This document shows positions 13,611 through 19,855 of a stretch of 19,855 nt of DNA, in pieces (the first letter of the stretch is position 1; each line of letters opens with the position of its first letter). Origin of the DNA: Chloroflexota bacterium (GTDB taxonomy: Bacteria; Chloroflexota; UBA6077); the NCBI GenBank assembly GCA_021806765.1, contig JAJZQR010000077.1, forward strand, positions 1-19,855, written 5' to 3'. Below the pieces are notes generated by a model, which ran no database searches, was not told the origin of the DNA, and saw only the letters and a program-made list of their open reading frames with translations. The position numbers and the translations under genes were made by a program.

Positions 13611-14564
13611 CTAACCGACCAGCTGCGGATCCTTGCTCCTGGCTTCCTCGTCGGCCAGCGACTCCACGTAGTGCTGCGCGGCGACGGCCGCCGTCGTTCC
13701 GTCCCCCACCGCCGTGCTGATCTGGCGGGTGAGCTGCGACCGGACGTCCCCTGCCGCAAAGATCCCTGGGATGGAGGTTTCCATGTGGGCGCTGGTGACC
13801 ACGTGGCCCTGCTTGTCCCGTTCCACCGGCTCGTAGAACATCTCGGTGTTGGGGACGAAGCCGACGAAGACGAAGACGCCGCTGACGTCCAGCCGCTGCC
13901 GCTCCCCGTTCCTCAGCAGGGTGAGGTACTCCACCTGCTCCCCGCCGTGGATCTCCTCCACTAGGGCGTTGAGGATGAACTCCATCTTGGGGTTCTGCCG
14001 GGCCTTCTCCTGGATGTCCCGAGAGGCCCTCAGCTCCGACCGGCGATGGATGACGTACACCTTGCTGGCGTAGCGGGGGAGGAACATGCCCTCCTCCACG
14101 GCCGCGTCGCCCCCGCCCACCACGGCCACCACCTGGTTCTGGAAGAAGGCCCCATCGCAGATGGCGCAGTAGGAGACGCCCCTTCCGGTGAACTTTGCCT
14201 CGCCTGGGACTCCCAGCTTCCTGGGCTCGCCGCCCGCCGTGACGATGACGGCCTTGGCCAGGTACTCCTTCTCACCGGCCGTCTGGACCAGCTTCCGCTT
14301 CCCGTGGGGCTTGATGGTGATGGCCTCGTCCATCTCGATCTTGAGCCCCAGCTTACGGGCCTGCTTCTCCATCCGCTCGGCCAGTTCGGGCCCGGAGATG
14401 CTCTCGAAGCCCGGATAGTCCTCGATTCGATCGGTGTTCAGCAGCTGGCCTCCGGGCCACTTCCTCTCGAACAACAGCGCTCTCATCTTAGCTCGCGAAG
14501 CGTACAGCCCGGCAGTGAGACCGGCGGGACCGCCCCCGATGATCACCACATCGTACTCTTCCAT
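13611..14564 (-). CDS. trxB: Thioredoxin reductase (NADPH, FAD)
   Basis: 317 aa from the ATG at 14564, with AGGAGGTT about 11 nt upstream. A GTG at 14588 is in frame but overlaps that site and lacks its own. The order is FAD-binding GxGxxG (VIIGGGPAGLTAGLYASR, residues 7-24), the redox pair C133-A-I-C136 in YCAICDGAFF, the NADPH domain GGGDAAVEEG with HRRSELRAS (the HRRxxxR pattern that prefers NADPH), and the C-terminal FAD contact GIFAAGDVR. Length and motifs match low-molecular-weight TrxB. It moves electrons from NADPH to thioredoxin-like proteins. Neighbours on the same strand are a ferredoxin and a small helical protein upstream and OsmC downstream, a redox-stress set. No thioredoxin is nearby, but a candidate thioredoxin-fold selenoprotein is encoded 1 kb away on the other strand. 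Confidence 0.95.
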   Translation of the reverse strand: MEEYDVVIIGGGPAGLTAGLYASRAKMRALLFERKWPGGQLLNTDRIEDYPGFESISGPELAERMEKQARKLGLKIEMDEAITIKPHGKRKLVQTAGEKEYLAKAVIVTAGGEPRKLGVPGEAKFTGRGVSYCAICDGAFFQNQVVAVVGGGDAAVEEGMFLPRYASKVYVIHRRSELRASRDIQEKARQNPKMEFILNALVEEIHGGEQVEYLTLLRNGERQRLDVSGVFVFVGFVPNTEMFYEPVERDKQGHVVTSAHMETSIPGIFAAGDVRSQLTRQISTAVGDGTTAAVAAQHYVESLADEEARSKDPQLVG

Positions 14565-14637
14565 GCAGCCTGTAACCTCCTGCACCACGGCTTTCCCGTG
14601 GGCACATTCTAATATACAGTAGGGATGGGTGGGAAAC

Positions 14638-14841
14638 TCAATTCACCAGCGAGATGGCCTTGGCCGGACAGCCCTCCACGCACTTGGAGCAGGCACGGCA
14701 CCTTCCCCAGTCCAGAACAGGCGGCTCGTGAGGCTCGGGCTGGTAGATGGCCCGCACCGAGCACATCTTCCGTACAGAGCAGACTCCCTCCGAACACAGG
14801 TCCGGGTTGCAGCGGTTGGGGTCCAGCAACGCCTTAGGCAT
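14638..14841 (-). CDS. Ferredoxin-like 2[4Fe-4S] protein
   Basis: 67 aa with eight cysteines. The C-terminal set C48-C51-C54-C58 in CRACSKCVEGCP is the standard 4Fe-4S motif. The N-terminal set C11, C16, C21 and C27 in CNPDLCSEGVCSVRKMC has wider spacing than ordinary bacterial ferredoxins and may hold a second cluster. The ATG overlaps the stop of the small helical protein by 8 nt (ATGCCTAA), with AAGAAGGGGG before it, so the two are translationally coupled. TrxB follows 73 nt downstream. It is probably an electron carrier. A functional link to TrxB is suggested only by order. No recognised partner oxidoreductase is present in the window. Confidence 0.85.
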   Translation of the reverse strand: MPKALLDPNRCNPDLCSEGVCSVRKMCSVRAIYQPEPHEPPVLDWGRCRACSKCVEGCPAKAISLVN

Positions 14842-15004
14842 CGCCGACCCCCTTCTTCTTCAGATCCGCCTTCAGCTGGGATATCTCCTCCTCCAGGTCC
14901 TCTATCTCCATCAGCATGGCCGGGCGCACCGAATGGGCCGGCATGCGGCTCTTCAGATCGGCCAGCCGCGCCTGCAACTCTCGGAGTCGTTCGCTGTCTT
15001 CCAT
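14834..15004 (-). CDS. Small charged helical (coiled-coil-like) protein
   Basis: 56 aa from the ATG at 15004, with AAGGAG 9-10 nt upstream, to the TAA at 14834. The sequence is MEDSERLRELQARLADLKSR, a short PAHSVRPAM turn, then a second helix rich in Glu, Leu and Lys. It looks like a helical hairpin that could form a coiled coil. No catalytic or metal-binding motif is seen. The frame overlaps the ferredoxin start by 8 nt, which argues that it is real and co-translated. A role as assembly factor or subunit partner for the ferredoxin is plausible but unproven. Confidence 0.8.
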   Translation of the reverse strand: MEDSERLRELQARLADLKSRMPAHSVRPAMLMEIEDLEEEISQLKADLKKKGVGDA

Positions 15005-15015
15005 CGGGTATACTC

Positions 15016-15120
15016 CTTGGCTATCAGCTATCAGCTATCAGCAGTCAGGCGAGGCGCGGGGACCGCCAGCGGGACGGGAGAACGGCCTCCCGATACCCGG
15101 CTGACGGCCGATAGCCGGCC
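15016..15120. repeat. Degenerate inverted repeat with TATCAGC triplet
   Basis: The left part has CTATCAGCTATCAGCTATCAGC, three 7-bp units, then agtcagg. The right part (about 15100-15120) has GGCTGACGGCCGATAGCC, an imperfect reverse complement of the left. Together with the gap to the promoter at 15130 this is a 105-bp element in the divergent intergenic region that must also hold the promoter of the ferredoxin operon. It may be a MITE-like remnant. Confidence 0.45.
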
Positions 15121-15129
15121 GCCGATTGC

Positions 15130-15158
15130 TTGACAGACATACCCCCCTACCGTATATT
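15130..15158 (+). promoter_or_regulatory. Near-consensus sigma-70 promoter
   Basis: TTGACA (15130-15135), exactly 17 nt, then TATATT (15153-15158). Transcription would begin near 15165, about 39 nt before the GTG of the CoA-binding gene. It is the best promoter match in the window. Confidence 0.85.
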
Positions 15159-15203
15159 ACGATACTGTTGAGGGTCGCTCCTGTCAACTCCTAGGAGGCT
15201 GTT

Positions 15204-15611
15204 GTGGAGGCAAACATCGAGAGGATCTTGCGCGAGGCCAAGACCATCGCCGTGGTCGGCCTCTCCCCCAAGCCGGAACGCCCCAGTTTCGGCGTCGCCC
15301 GCTACCTGCAGCAGCAGGGCTACCGAATCGTGCCGGTTAACCCCACGGTGGACCAGGTGCTGGGCGAGAAATCCTACCCCGATCTGAAGTCCGTGCCGGA
15401 GAAGATAGACGTGGTGGATATCTTCCGGCGCTCCGAGGACGTCCCGCCGGTGATCGACGAAATCATCCAGGTGGGAGCCCCGGTGGTCTGGATGCAGGAA
15501 GGCGTCATCAACGAAGCTGCCGCCACCAGGGCACGACAGGCAGGCCTGGAAGTGGTCATGGACAGATGTATGCTGAAAGAGCACCAGCGGCTGTCCAACC
15601 CATCTAGATGA
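15204..15611 (+). CDS. CoA-binding domain protein (YccU-like)
   Basis: 135 aa from the GTG at 15204, with AGGAGG 5 nt upstream. It is a single Rossmann-type CoA-binding domain: TIAVVGLSPKPERPSFGVAR with the nucleotide-binding loop, a RIVPVNPTVDQVLGEKSYPDL strand-helix, VDIFRRSEDVPPVI, and VVWMQEGVINEAAATRARQ, ending near VVMDRCMLKEH. This is the usual length of the stand-alone family related to the N-terminal domain of succinyl-CoA synthetase alpha. Members bind CoA or acyl-CoA, but their cellular role is unsettled. It is the first gene after a strong promoter. The next frame begins 10 nt after its stop and is a candidate selenoprotein, so the two are probably co-transcribed. Confidence 0.9.
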   Translation: MEANIERILREAKTIAVVGLSPKPERPSFGVARYLQQQGYRIVPVNPTVDQVLGEKSYPDLKSVPEKIDVVDIFRRSEDVPPVIDEIIQVGAPVVWMQEGVINEAAATRARQAGLEVVMDRCMLKEHQRLSNPSR

Positions 15612-15621
15612 GGTAGGTTGA

Positions 15622-15975
15622 ATGGAGTCGAACGGCACAGCGAGGAACGTCGTCAACGTCTTCGACGACGCCGCCAGCACCCGCTTCTGCAGTAGCGGTT
15701 GAGGGCCTCCGCAATCTCAGGAGGAGATTACGCAAATCGTCGCCTGGTATCTGGCCAGGGAATACGGAAACAGCGTCGAGGTGAACTACTACGACCTGTC
15801 GCGGGCTTCGGTGCGACAGAAGTTCCCCCAGATAATCGAGAGGCTGCAGAAAGGGGAACTCATCCTTCCCTCCGTCTTCGTCGACGACGAGATGGTGAGC
15901 CTCGGCTACGTAGACTACTTCAGTGTGGCCAAGGCCATCGAGCGGACCCGGCCCAAGGAACAGGCCACGACCTGA
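15622..15975 (+). CDS. Thioredoxin-fold redox protein with in-frame TGA at the active site (candidate selenoprotein)
   Basis: ATG at 15622, with GAGGT 7-8 nt upstream and 10 nt after the previous gene. The frame reads NVVNVFDDAASTRFCSSG, meets TGA at 15700-15702 (codon 27), then continues GPPQSQEEITQIVAWYLARE without another stop to TGA at 15973, giving 117 residues if the first TGA is read. The whole fits one thioredoxin fold: strand, C23-x3-[TGA] redox site, helix, strand (VEVNYYDLS), helix, and LPSVFVDDEMVSLGYVDYF with the usual cis-Pro region. The TGA sits where a second active-site Cys is expected, the classic pattern of selenocysteine. A TGC-to-TGA mutation or sequencing error would look the same. 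No selA, selB, selC or selD is in the window. A start downstream would lose the active site. Confidence 0.6.
15718..15746 (+). promoter_or_regulatory. Candidate bacterial SECIS hairpin after the in-frame TGA
   Basis: Downstream of the TGA the RNA can fold as CAGG/CCUG, a mismatch, GG/UC, a mismatch, and GAUU/AAUC around the loop ACGCA, with the loop 27 nt after the TGA. Bacterial SECIS loops usually lie about 16-37 nt away. A competing 5-bp stem CCTCC/GGAGG (15706-15724) exists. The folding was done by eye. Confidence 0.35.
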
Positions 15976-16065
15976 CGGGTGACGGGGGGGACAAGGAGGC
16001 AGGGTGAAAGAGTCCGCATCTGTCTCCCCGTCTCCCACTCTCCCCGTCGCCCCGTCATACTCGAA
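15976..16065. repeat. G-run/C-run imperfect inverted repeat
   Basis: The stretch right after the selenoprotein stop is G-rich (ggtgacggggggacaaggaggcaggg) and is followed by a C-rich complement (tctccccgtctcccactctccccgtcgccccgtca). The two halves can pair with slippage into a long hairpin. No coding signal is seen. It could protect or end the upstream message. Confidence 0.5.
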
Positions 16066-16077
16066 AGGGGTACCCCT

Positions 16078-16167
16078 ATGGATATGGTGTTCCTGGCCGT
16101 GATGTTCGTGACCCTCGTTCTTCTGATGTCCCGAGGGGCTGGCTGTGGCGGCGGTGGTGGGGGTTGA
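16078..16167 (+). CDS. 29-aa single-span membrane peptide with Cys-Gly6 tail
   Basis: The frame from the ATG at 16078 encodes MDMVFLAVMFVTLVLLMSRG, one clear hydrophobic span, followed by AGC and six glycines before TGA at 16165. AGGGG lies in the 12 nt before the ATG, within the perfect palindrome AGGGGTACCCCT (16066-16077). The ORF lies 102 nt after the candidate selenoprotein and is followed by a strong terminator, so it is probably the last gene of that operon. Short membrane peptides with Gly/Cys/His-rich tails are known as hypothetical proteins. A metal or thiol role for the single Cys is a guess. I do not recognise a family. A longer in-frame start at 15979 would cross the repeat and is unlikely. 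Confidence 0.6.
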   Translation: MDMVFLAVMFVTLVLLMSRGAGCGGGGGG

Positions 16168-16235
16168 GGGATCTAGGCTCCGCGGAGCGGAGCTAGTGGC
16201 CACGTTGTAGCCTCCTACCCAAGGTGTTATAGTTC

Positions 16236-16268
16236 GGGAGTCCGGCTTCGCCGCCGGACTCCCCTTTT
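16236..16268 (+). terminator. Strong intrinsic terminator
   Basis: GGGAGTCCGGC and GCCGGACTCCC form a perfect 11-bp stem with a 6-nt TTCGCC loop, followed by CTTTTATT. It ends the CoA-binding/selenoprotein/membrane-peptide operon. Confidence 0.9.
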
Positions 16269-16321
16269 ATTGTCTATCGTTACCCACGAGGGGGTGGGCG
16301 GAAGGGCTTCTCTACTGACCC

Positions 16322-17617
16322 ATGGGCATCATCCACCTCCCTGCAGAGGATCTAGTCTACCTGGGCCCCCTAAAGTCGGGGCAGCGGGTGGTCATCGTGG
16401 GTGGCGGCCCCAGCGGCGCTAGCTGTGCTATCGCCCTCCGCCAGCTGGCCGAGGCCAGGGGCATAGAGCTGGAGATCGTCCTCTTCGAGGCAAAGGACTT
16501 TCGGGCCGAGAGCAACGTCTGCGTCGGTGTCCTCTCGCCCCCTTTTCGCCAGCTGCTGGGCCAGTTGGGGCTGCAGCTTCCCGAGGAGATGGTACAGCGG
16601 GTGGTGACCGGCTACGTCCTCCACGCCGACCATGACTCCCTGGTGCTGGACGACGAGCCGGGCGCCGAGCCCACCCTGGTGGTTCATCGAGCCGACCTCG
16701 ACCAGTTCCTGCTGGACAGCGCGGAGCAGCTGGGCGTACAGGTGATGTACGACCCCGTGGTGGACCTGCGCTACTCCCGATCCACGGCCCTGGTGGTGAG
16801 CAGCGGAGGGGCCAGGATCCTGGCCCAGGCCGTGGTGGGGGCGGTGGGGCTGAACCGCTTCGCCATGGCGATCTTCGAGTCGGGCATGGAGGGCTACCGC
16901 CGGCCGAAGGTGATGAGGTCGATCCTGATCGAGGTTCCCATGGCGGAGCCGCTGATCGAGGAGCGGTTCGGCAACCTGGTCCACGCCTTTCTTCCCCCGT
17001 CCCTACCCCGCATAGAGTTCGGCGCCCTCACCCCGAAACGGGATCGGGTGATGGTCAACGCGGCCGGCGAAGAGATCGACGACGAGGATTTCGACAGCTT
17101 CCTGCGGCTCCCCCTGGTGCAGCAGATGCTGGCCGGAGCGGATCTCGCCCAGCCCCGAGCCCACGAGGTCTTCCCCACCCGACCGGCCAGCCACTTCGCC
17201 CAGGACCGCATCGTCACCATCGGGAACGCCAGCGGGCTGATGCGCCCCCTGAAGGGAAAGGGGATCAACACCGGGATCCTGATGGGGATGAGGGCGGCGG
17301 CCACTATGATGGATGTGGGGGTCTCCGACCGGGCCTTCGACGCCCTCTACCGCAACTGCCGGGACATCACCAGCGAGTACAAGTACGGCCTCTTCCTCCG
17401 CTGGCTCTACCGCACCTCGCGGCGTCTGGGATGGATGGATGCTGTCATCCAGGTGGCAAAGCAGGAGAGGCAGCTGCGCCACCTGTTCCACGGCATGGTC
17501 TCCGGGGAGGACTCCTACAAGCAGCTGGTGCGCGGCATGGCGGCGCGGCCCCTGCTGCTGGCCCGGATAGGCATGGGGATCCTGAGGTACCGCGAGGCCC
17601 GGGCTCGGAGGGGCTGA
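16322..17617 (+). CDS. FAD-dependent geranylgeranyl-reductase-like oxidoreductase
   Basis: 431 aa; ATG at 16322, with only a weak purine run (GGAAGGG) about 18 nt upstream. The FAD-binding Rossmann motif is at residues 23-40 (VVIVGGGPSGASCAIALR), followed by EIVLFEAKDF. A second flavin contact near 300-330 reads IVTIGNASGLMRPLKGKGI, where the GD of many relatives is GN, then NTGILMGMRAA. This arrangement matches the geranylgeranyl reductase/PHBH-like flavoprotein group, which saturate isoprenoid double bonds or hydroxylate aromatics. The N-terminal 20 residues precede the usual start of the fold. The C-terminus (FLRWLYRTSRRLGWMD and onward) is basic and could touch the membrane, as expected for lipid substrates. 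Isoprenoid or quinone reduction is the best guess; the substrate is not determined. Confidence 0.75.
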   Translation: MGIIHLPAEDLVYLGPLKSGQRVVIVGGGPSGASCAIALRQLAEARGIELEIVLFEAKDFRAESNVCVGVLSPPFRQLLGQLGLQLPEEMVQRVVTGYVLHADHDSLVLDDEPGAEPTLVVHRADLDQFLLDSAEQLGVQVMYDPVVDLRYSRSTALVVSSGGARILAQAVVGAVGLNRFAMAIFESGMEGYRRPKVMRSILIEVPMAEPLIEERFGNLVHAFLPPSLPRIEFGALTPKRDRVMVNAAGEEIDDEDFDSFLRLPLVQQMLAGADLAQPRAHEVFPTRPASHFAQDRIVTIGNASGLMRPLKGKGINTGILMGMRAAATMMDVGVSDRAFDALYRNCRDITSEYKYGLFLRWLYRTSRRLGWMDAVIQVAKQERQLRHLFHGMVSGEDSYKQLVRGMAARPLLLARIGMGILRYREARARRG

Positions 17618-17825
17618 GGGCCACCTCCCGACTGTACCGGATCCCGACGCAAAGCTGGATCTGGCATCGTATCCTGGCGGCCGCCCGATCCGGCATCGGG
17701 GGCGATGAGAACTGTTTCGATTCGGTAACAGGACCAAATGGCCAGGGAAACGGGCGCAAGTTTCCCCGGGAACTGCCGATATTCTTAGGTGAAGACCACC
17801 ACTCGTTGCGGCGAAGGAGATAGAA
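17618..17825 (+). other. Non-coding leader region before the 53-aa gene
   Basis: No gene is visible. Two hairpins can be drawn: CCCGAT/ATCGGG with loop CCGGC (about 17684-17700) and GGGAAAC/GTTTCCC with an 8-nt loop (17745-17766). Neither is followed by a T-run. A GACGCAAAGC string recalls part of the c-di-GMP-I riboswitch, but the remaining conserved blocks are absent. The 3' end supplies AAGGAG for the next gene. Confidence 0.4.
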
Positions 17826-17987
17826 GTGGCCAACAATATCGCCCCCATCGATCTGACACGCTACCGGACAGGGAGAGATCTGGAATCCAAGCTTCGGGAG
17901 AGCCTGAAGGCCGAAGCCTACGATCAGGATCTGGAGTTGGCCGAGATCCTGGCCAAGGTGATCCAGCAGTGGCTGGAGGAGGAGTGA
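17826..17987 (+). CDS. 53-aa charged helical protein
   Basis: GTG at 17826 has AAGGAG 6-7 nt upstream, and the frame runs to TGA at 17985. The product starts MANNIAPIDLTRYRTGRDLE and continues as a largely helical, acidic chain ending VIQQWLEEE. No membrane segment, Cys or catalytic motif is present. It lies 208 nt after the flavoprotein on the same strand, 7 nt before the convergent dockerin gene ends. Good ribosome site and helical composition support a real gene. The function is unknown; small helical proteins of this type are often regulators or subunits, which cannot be told here. Confidence 0.65.
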   Translation: MANNIAPIDLTRYRTGRDLESKLRESLKAEAYDQDLELAEILAKVIQQWLEEE

Positions 17988-17994
17988 TCCTCAC

Positions 17995-19855
17995 CTACTG
18001 CTCCAGTCGCCAGCCGTGCTCCCTTCCGTTCTTGCCCCAGTTGGAGGTTAGGGCCACCAGGTCGTAGAGGTCCACCAGACCGTCGTCGGTGAGGTCGGCA
18101 ACGGCGGCGTGGCCATCGGGGTCCTCCGGGCTCCGGAGGCCGAAGTGCTCCACCAGGAAGGCCAGGTCGGCCTCATCGACGGCATCGGCAGAAGCTTCGG
18201 TGTCTACCAGGTTCCCCGACAGCAGCTCCAGCCGCGGCAGGGTGAGGCTATCCCCATCCCCCACCGCTACCTCCCCATGGCTCGCCGTGAGATAGCCCCG
18301 GTGGGAGAGACTCACCTGGTAGACGCCGGGCGCCACCGCCAGGGCGAAGGCTCCCGTCGGGGCTGAGGTGGTGCGGTAGAGGCTGACCACCACGTCGACC
18401 CCGGAATGGTCCCCTCGGGCCTGCAGCTTCACCACCCCATCGATGTAGGTCGACGTAACGGGGGTGGCGACTGGAGTCCCCGTAGGAGTGGAGGTGGGAC
18501 TATCGGTGGGAGACGGGAGAGGGGTCACCGTCGGGGTACTGGTAGCCGTGGGAGTCGGTGCAGGATCCACTACGAAGCCATCGATTACCACATCGTACCC
18601 CCCAGAGTTCATCGCTCTGGACTCGCTCACTCTCACGGTCAGCAGGTGATCACCCGGCAACACAGGGTAGACCACCACCTGACGCCACGTCATGACTTCG
18701 GCGTAGAGAATCGCCTCGGGCTGATAGACCCCGTCCACGAAAACCTCCACCACCCCCTCATCCGGCCCGAAAGCCGTGACCAGCCCAACCTTCGAGCCAC
18801 GGAAAGGGAACTGAAGCTGGGCACCCTTCTGGTCGGAGCGATGGGCAGAGCCTCCCTCGGGTCCGGGCCCAACCCACACCGACCAGCCGGAAGAGTACTG
18901 GATCCTCGGGTCGTCGTCGCCGTATTGGCCGGCAACTGCGAGGCCGAGGGTAGGGGTGGAGCTACCCGTGGGCATGGCGGTCGGAGTCAGTGTTGGGCTC
19001 GGAGTCGGAGTGAAGGTCGGCGTTGCGGTATCGGCCGGCGTAACCGTTGGAGTAGGGTGTGGGGTCTCGCTGGGGGTCGGAGTGAGGCTGGCGGTGCCGG
19101 TCGGGGTTATCGTAAGCGTTGGGGTGCCGGTCGGGGTTATCGTAGGCGTGGGGGTGCCGGTCGGGGTTATCGTAAGCGTTGGGGTGCCGGTCGGGGTTAT
19201 CGTAGGCGTGGGGGTGCCGGTCGGGGTTATCGTAGGCGTTGGGGTCTCGGTCGGGGTGGACGTGGATGCAGGCGAGCTGGTGGGGGTGTGAGTGACTGTC
19301 TGCGTGGGGATCGAGGTAGCATCGTCGGGTGGCGTGGCAGCCGCCGTAGGAGTTGGACTCGGCGTCTCCGTTGGACTGGGGGTGGAAGTGGGAGTGGAGG
19401 TGCCGGTGGCGGTGGATGTCGCCGTCGATGTGGCGACGGGTGTAGCCGTAGGCGAGCTGGTGGGAGTTGGGGTGGTCGTAGGAGTTGCCGTCGGGATTGC
19501 GGTGGGGGAGGGCGTCGGGGTTGGTTGCTCCCAGGCAACCGTTCCCATGTAGATCTCAGTGCCCCCGCTCCTGGTATCGGCCCAAACGATGCGATCACCG
19601 AACACTCGCGGCTCCGAGCGGGTCCCAGTCCCCGTAGAGACTGGGAACAGGACCTGCCGGCTCAAGCTGTAACCATACAACTCGTAGAAACCGACGGTCT
19701 TCTGCTTCTGCCACACCACCAGATCCCCCTGCAGGGCGGGGTTAGCCAGCGTCCCCACCCCAGCCATTATGGGAAACTCGACACCGTCCGGGCCTCTCCC
19801 ATATAGACCGAAGCCGGAGCCACGACTATCCAGCCAGACCAGGGTCCAACCATCC
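17995..19855 (-). CDS. Large extracellular Pro/Thr-repeat protein with propeller, carbohydrate-binding-like and dockerin-like domains (N-terminus outside window)
   Basis: The frame is open from the stop at 17995 to the window's right edge, about 620 codons. An ATG at 19767 is internal, since upstream codons ([20 protein letters not shown]) continue the same domain. In order: the end of a TolB-like beta-propeller ([26 protein letters not shown]), a ~200-residue PTPTP linker with tandem repeats, a jelly-roll-like module ([20 protein letters not shown] to [13 protein letters not shown]) resembling carbohydrate-binding domains, a second short PT linker, a carboxypeptidase-regulatory-like beta domain ([20 protein letters not shown]), and a C-terminal dockerin-like EF-hand pair, clearest in [22 protein letters not shown]. 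This is a secreted or surface protein; linkers of this type probably carry O-glycans. Binding partner and ligand are unknown. Confidence 0.85.
   Translation of the reverse strand, partial: DGWTLVWLDSRGSGFGLYGRGPDGVEFPIMAGVGTLANPALQGDLVVWQKQKTVGFYELYGYSLSRQVLFPVSTGTGTRSEPRVFGDRIVWADTRSGGTEIYMGTVAWEQPTPTPSPTAIPTATPTTTPTPTSSPTATPVATSTATSTATGTSTPTSTPSPTETPSPTPTAAATPPDDATSIPTQTVTHTPTSSPASTSTPTETPTPTITPTGTPTPTITPTGTPTLTITPTGTPTPTITPTGTPTLTITPTGTASLTPTPSETPHPTPTVTPADTATPTFTPTPSPTLTPTAMPTGSSTPTLGLAVAGQYGDDDPRIQYSSGWSVWVGPGPEGGSAHRSDQKGAQLQFPFRGSKVGLVTAFGPDEGVVEVFVDGVYQPEAILYAEVMTWRQVVVYPVLPGDHLLTVRVSESRAMNSGGYDVVIDGFVVDPAPTPTATSTPTVTPLPSPTDSPTSTPTGTPVATPVTSTYIDGVVKLQARGDHSGVDVVVSLYRTTSAPTGAFALAVAPGVYQVSLSHRGYLTASHGEVAVGDGDSLTLPRLELLSGNLVDTEASADAVDEADLAFLVEHFGLRSPEDPDGHAAVADLTDDGLVDLYDLVALTSNWGKNGREHGWRLEQ
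19093..19242 (-). repeat. Five 30-bp tandem repeats coding for TPTGTPTxTI units
   Basis: Five exact-length 30-bp copies of ggtgccggtcggggttatcg plus ta(a/g)gcgt(t/g)gg run head to tail within the PT linker, followed by a degenerate copy at 19243. The variable bases alternate aagcgtt, aggcgtg, aagcgtt, aggcgtg, aggcgtt, so copies 1-2 and 3-4 form a 60-bp higher-order unit, a sign of recent duplication. Confidence 0.9.

Noticed and set aside
15781..15975. Stand-alone 64-aa protein starting at the GTG at 15781
   Set aside because: It begins mid-fold at a beta strand and lacks a ribosome site. The same frame upstream of the TGA completes a thioredoxin fold with a good start at 15622.
15979..16167. 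62-aa version of the membrane peptide
   Set aside because: The extra N-terminal part is translated from a G-run/C-run inverted repeat and is Arg/Pro-rich. ATG at 16078 gives a clean membrane peptide.
17640..17700. Possible c-di-GMP-I riboswitch because of GACGCAAAGC
   Set aside because: The other conserved blocks (CACAGGGCAAACC, the tetraloop receptor, CCGATGG) are missing, so the string is probably chance.
1..19855. tRNA or rRNA genes
   Set aside because: None seen by eye on either strand; no cloverleaf with GGTTCGAATC-type T-arm was found. A tRNAscan run would settle this.

Overview
The window is GC-rich, densely coded bacterial DNA. The best guess for the source is a Chloroflexota-type organism. 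Supporting signs are a very long Pro/Thr linker protein ending in a dockerin-like domain, a secreted M1 peptidase, a geranylgeranyl-reductase-like flavoprotein, frequent GTG starts and a near-leaderless GTG gene. No marker gene fixes the taxonomy, so this is inference.

Region 1 (1-6553, minus strand) reads like one operon. A TTGAAT/TACCCT promoter (6525-6553) leads into a textbook TPP riboswitch (6416-6500) and a 12-bp terminator-like hairpin (6365-6393). Then come a DapA-family aldolase/lyase, two cobalamin-type radical SAM enzymes (the first apparently starting at CTG), a tandem GNAT-like protein, a possible 32-codon peptide gene, a second GNAT-like protein, and the N-terminal part of a GH3-type acyl-acid amide synthetase that runs off the left edge. 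A thiamine-pyrophosphate switch over this set of genes, none a recognised thiamine gene, is the most striking feature of the window and a candidate undescribed pathway.

Region 2 (6554-10419) is a small defence island. It holds a DUF262/DUF1524 (GmrSD-like) nuclease, a frameshifted and truncated start of a type I methylase (hsdM) just upstream of it, and a divergent Xre/RES toxin-antitoxin pair.

Region 3 (10420-13013, plus strand) holds a polyprenol-phosphate-mannose-synthase-like glycosyltransferase and a secreted M1 metallopeptidase. A convergent junction follows, with a hairpin and telomere-like GGGTTA/GGGTGA repeats.

Region 4 (13098-15004, minus strand) is a redox group: a 56-aa helical protein, an 8-Cys ferredoxin, thioredoxin reductase, and (after a 28-bp perfect palindrome) an OsmC peroxidase-like protein.

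Region 5 (15130-16268, plus strand) starts at a near-consensus sigma-70 promoter and ends at a strong terminator. It encodes a CoA-binding protein, a thioredoxin-fold protein interrupted by an in-frame TGA at a CxxxU redox site (candidate selenoprotein), and a 29-aa membrane peptide with a Cys-Gly6 tail.

Region 6 (16322-19855) has a FAD-dependent geranylgeranyl-reductase-like oxidoreductase, a 53-aa helical protein, and on the minus strand the C-terminal part of a large secreted PT-repeat/dockerin protein that runs off the right edge.
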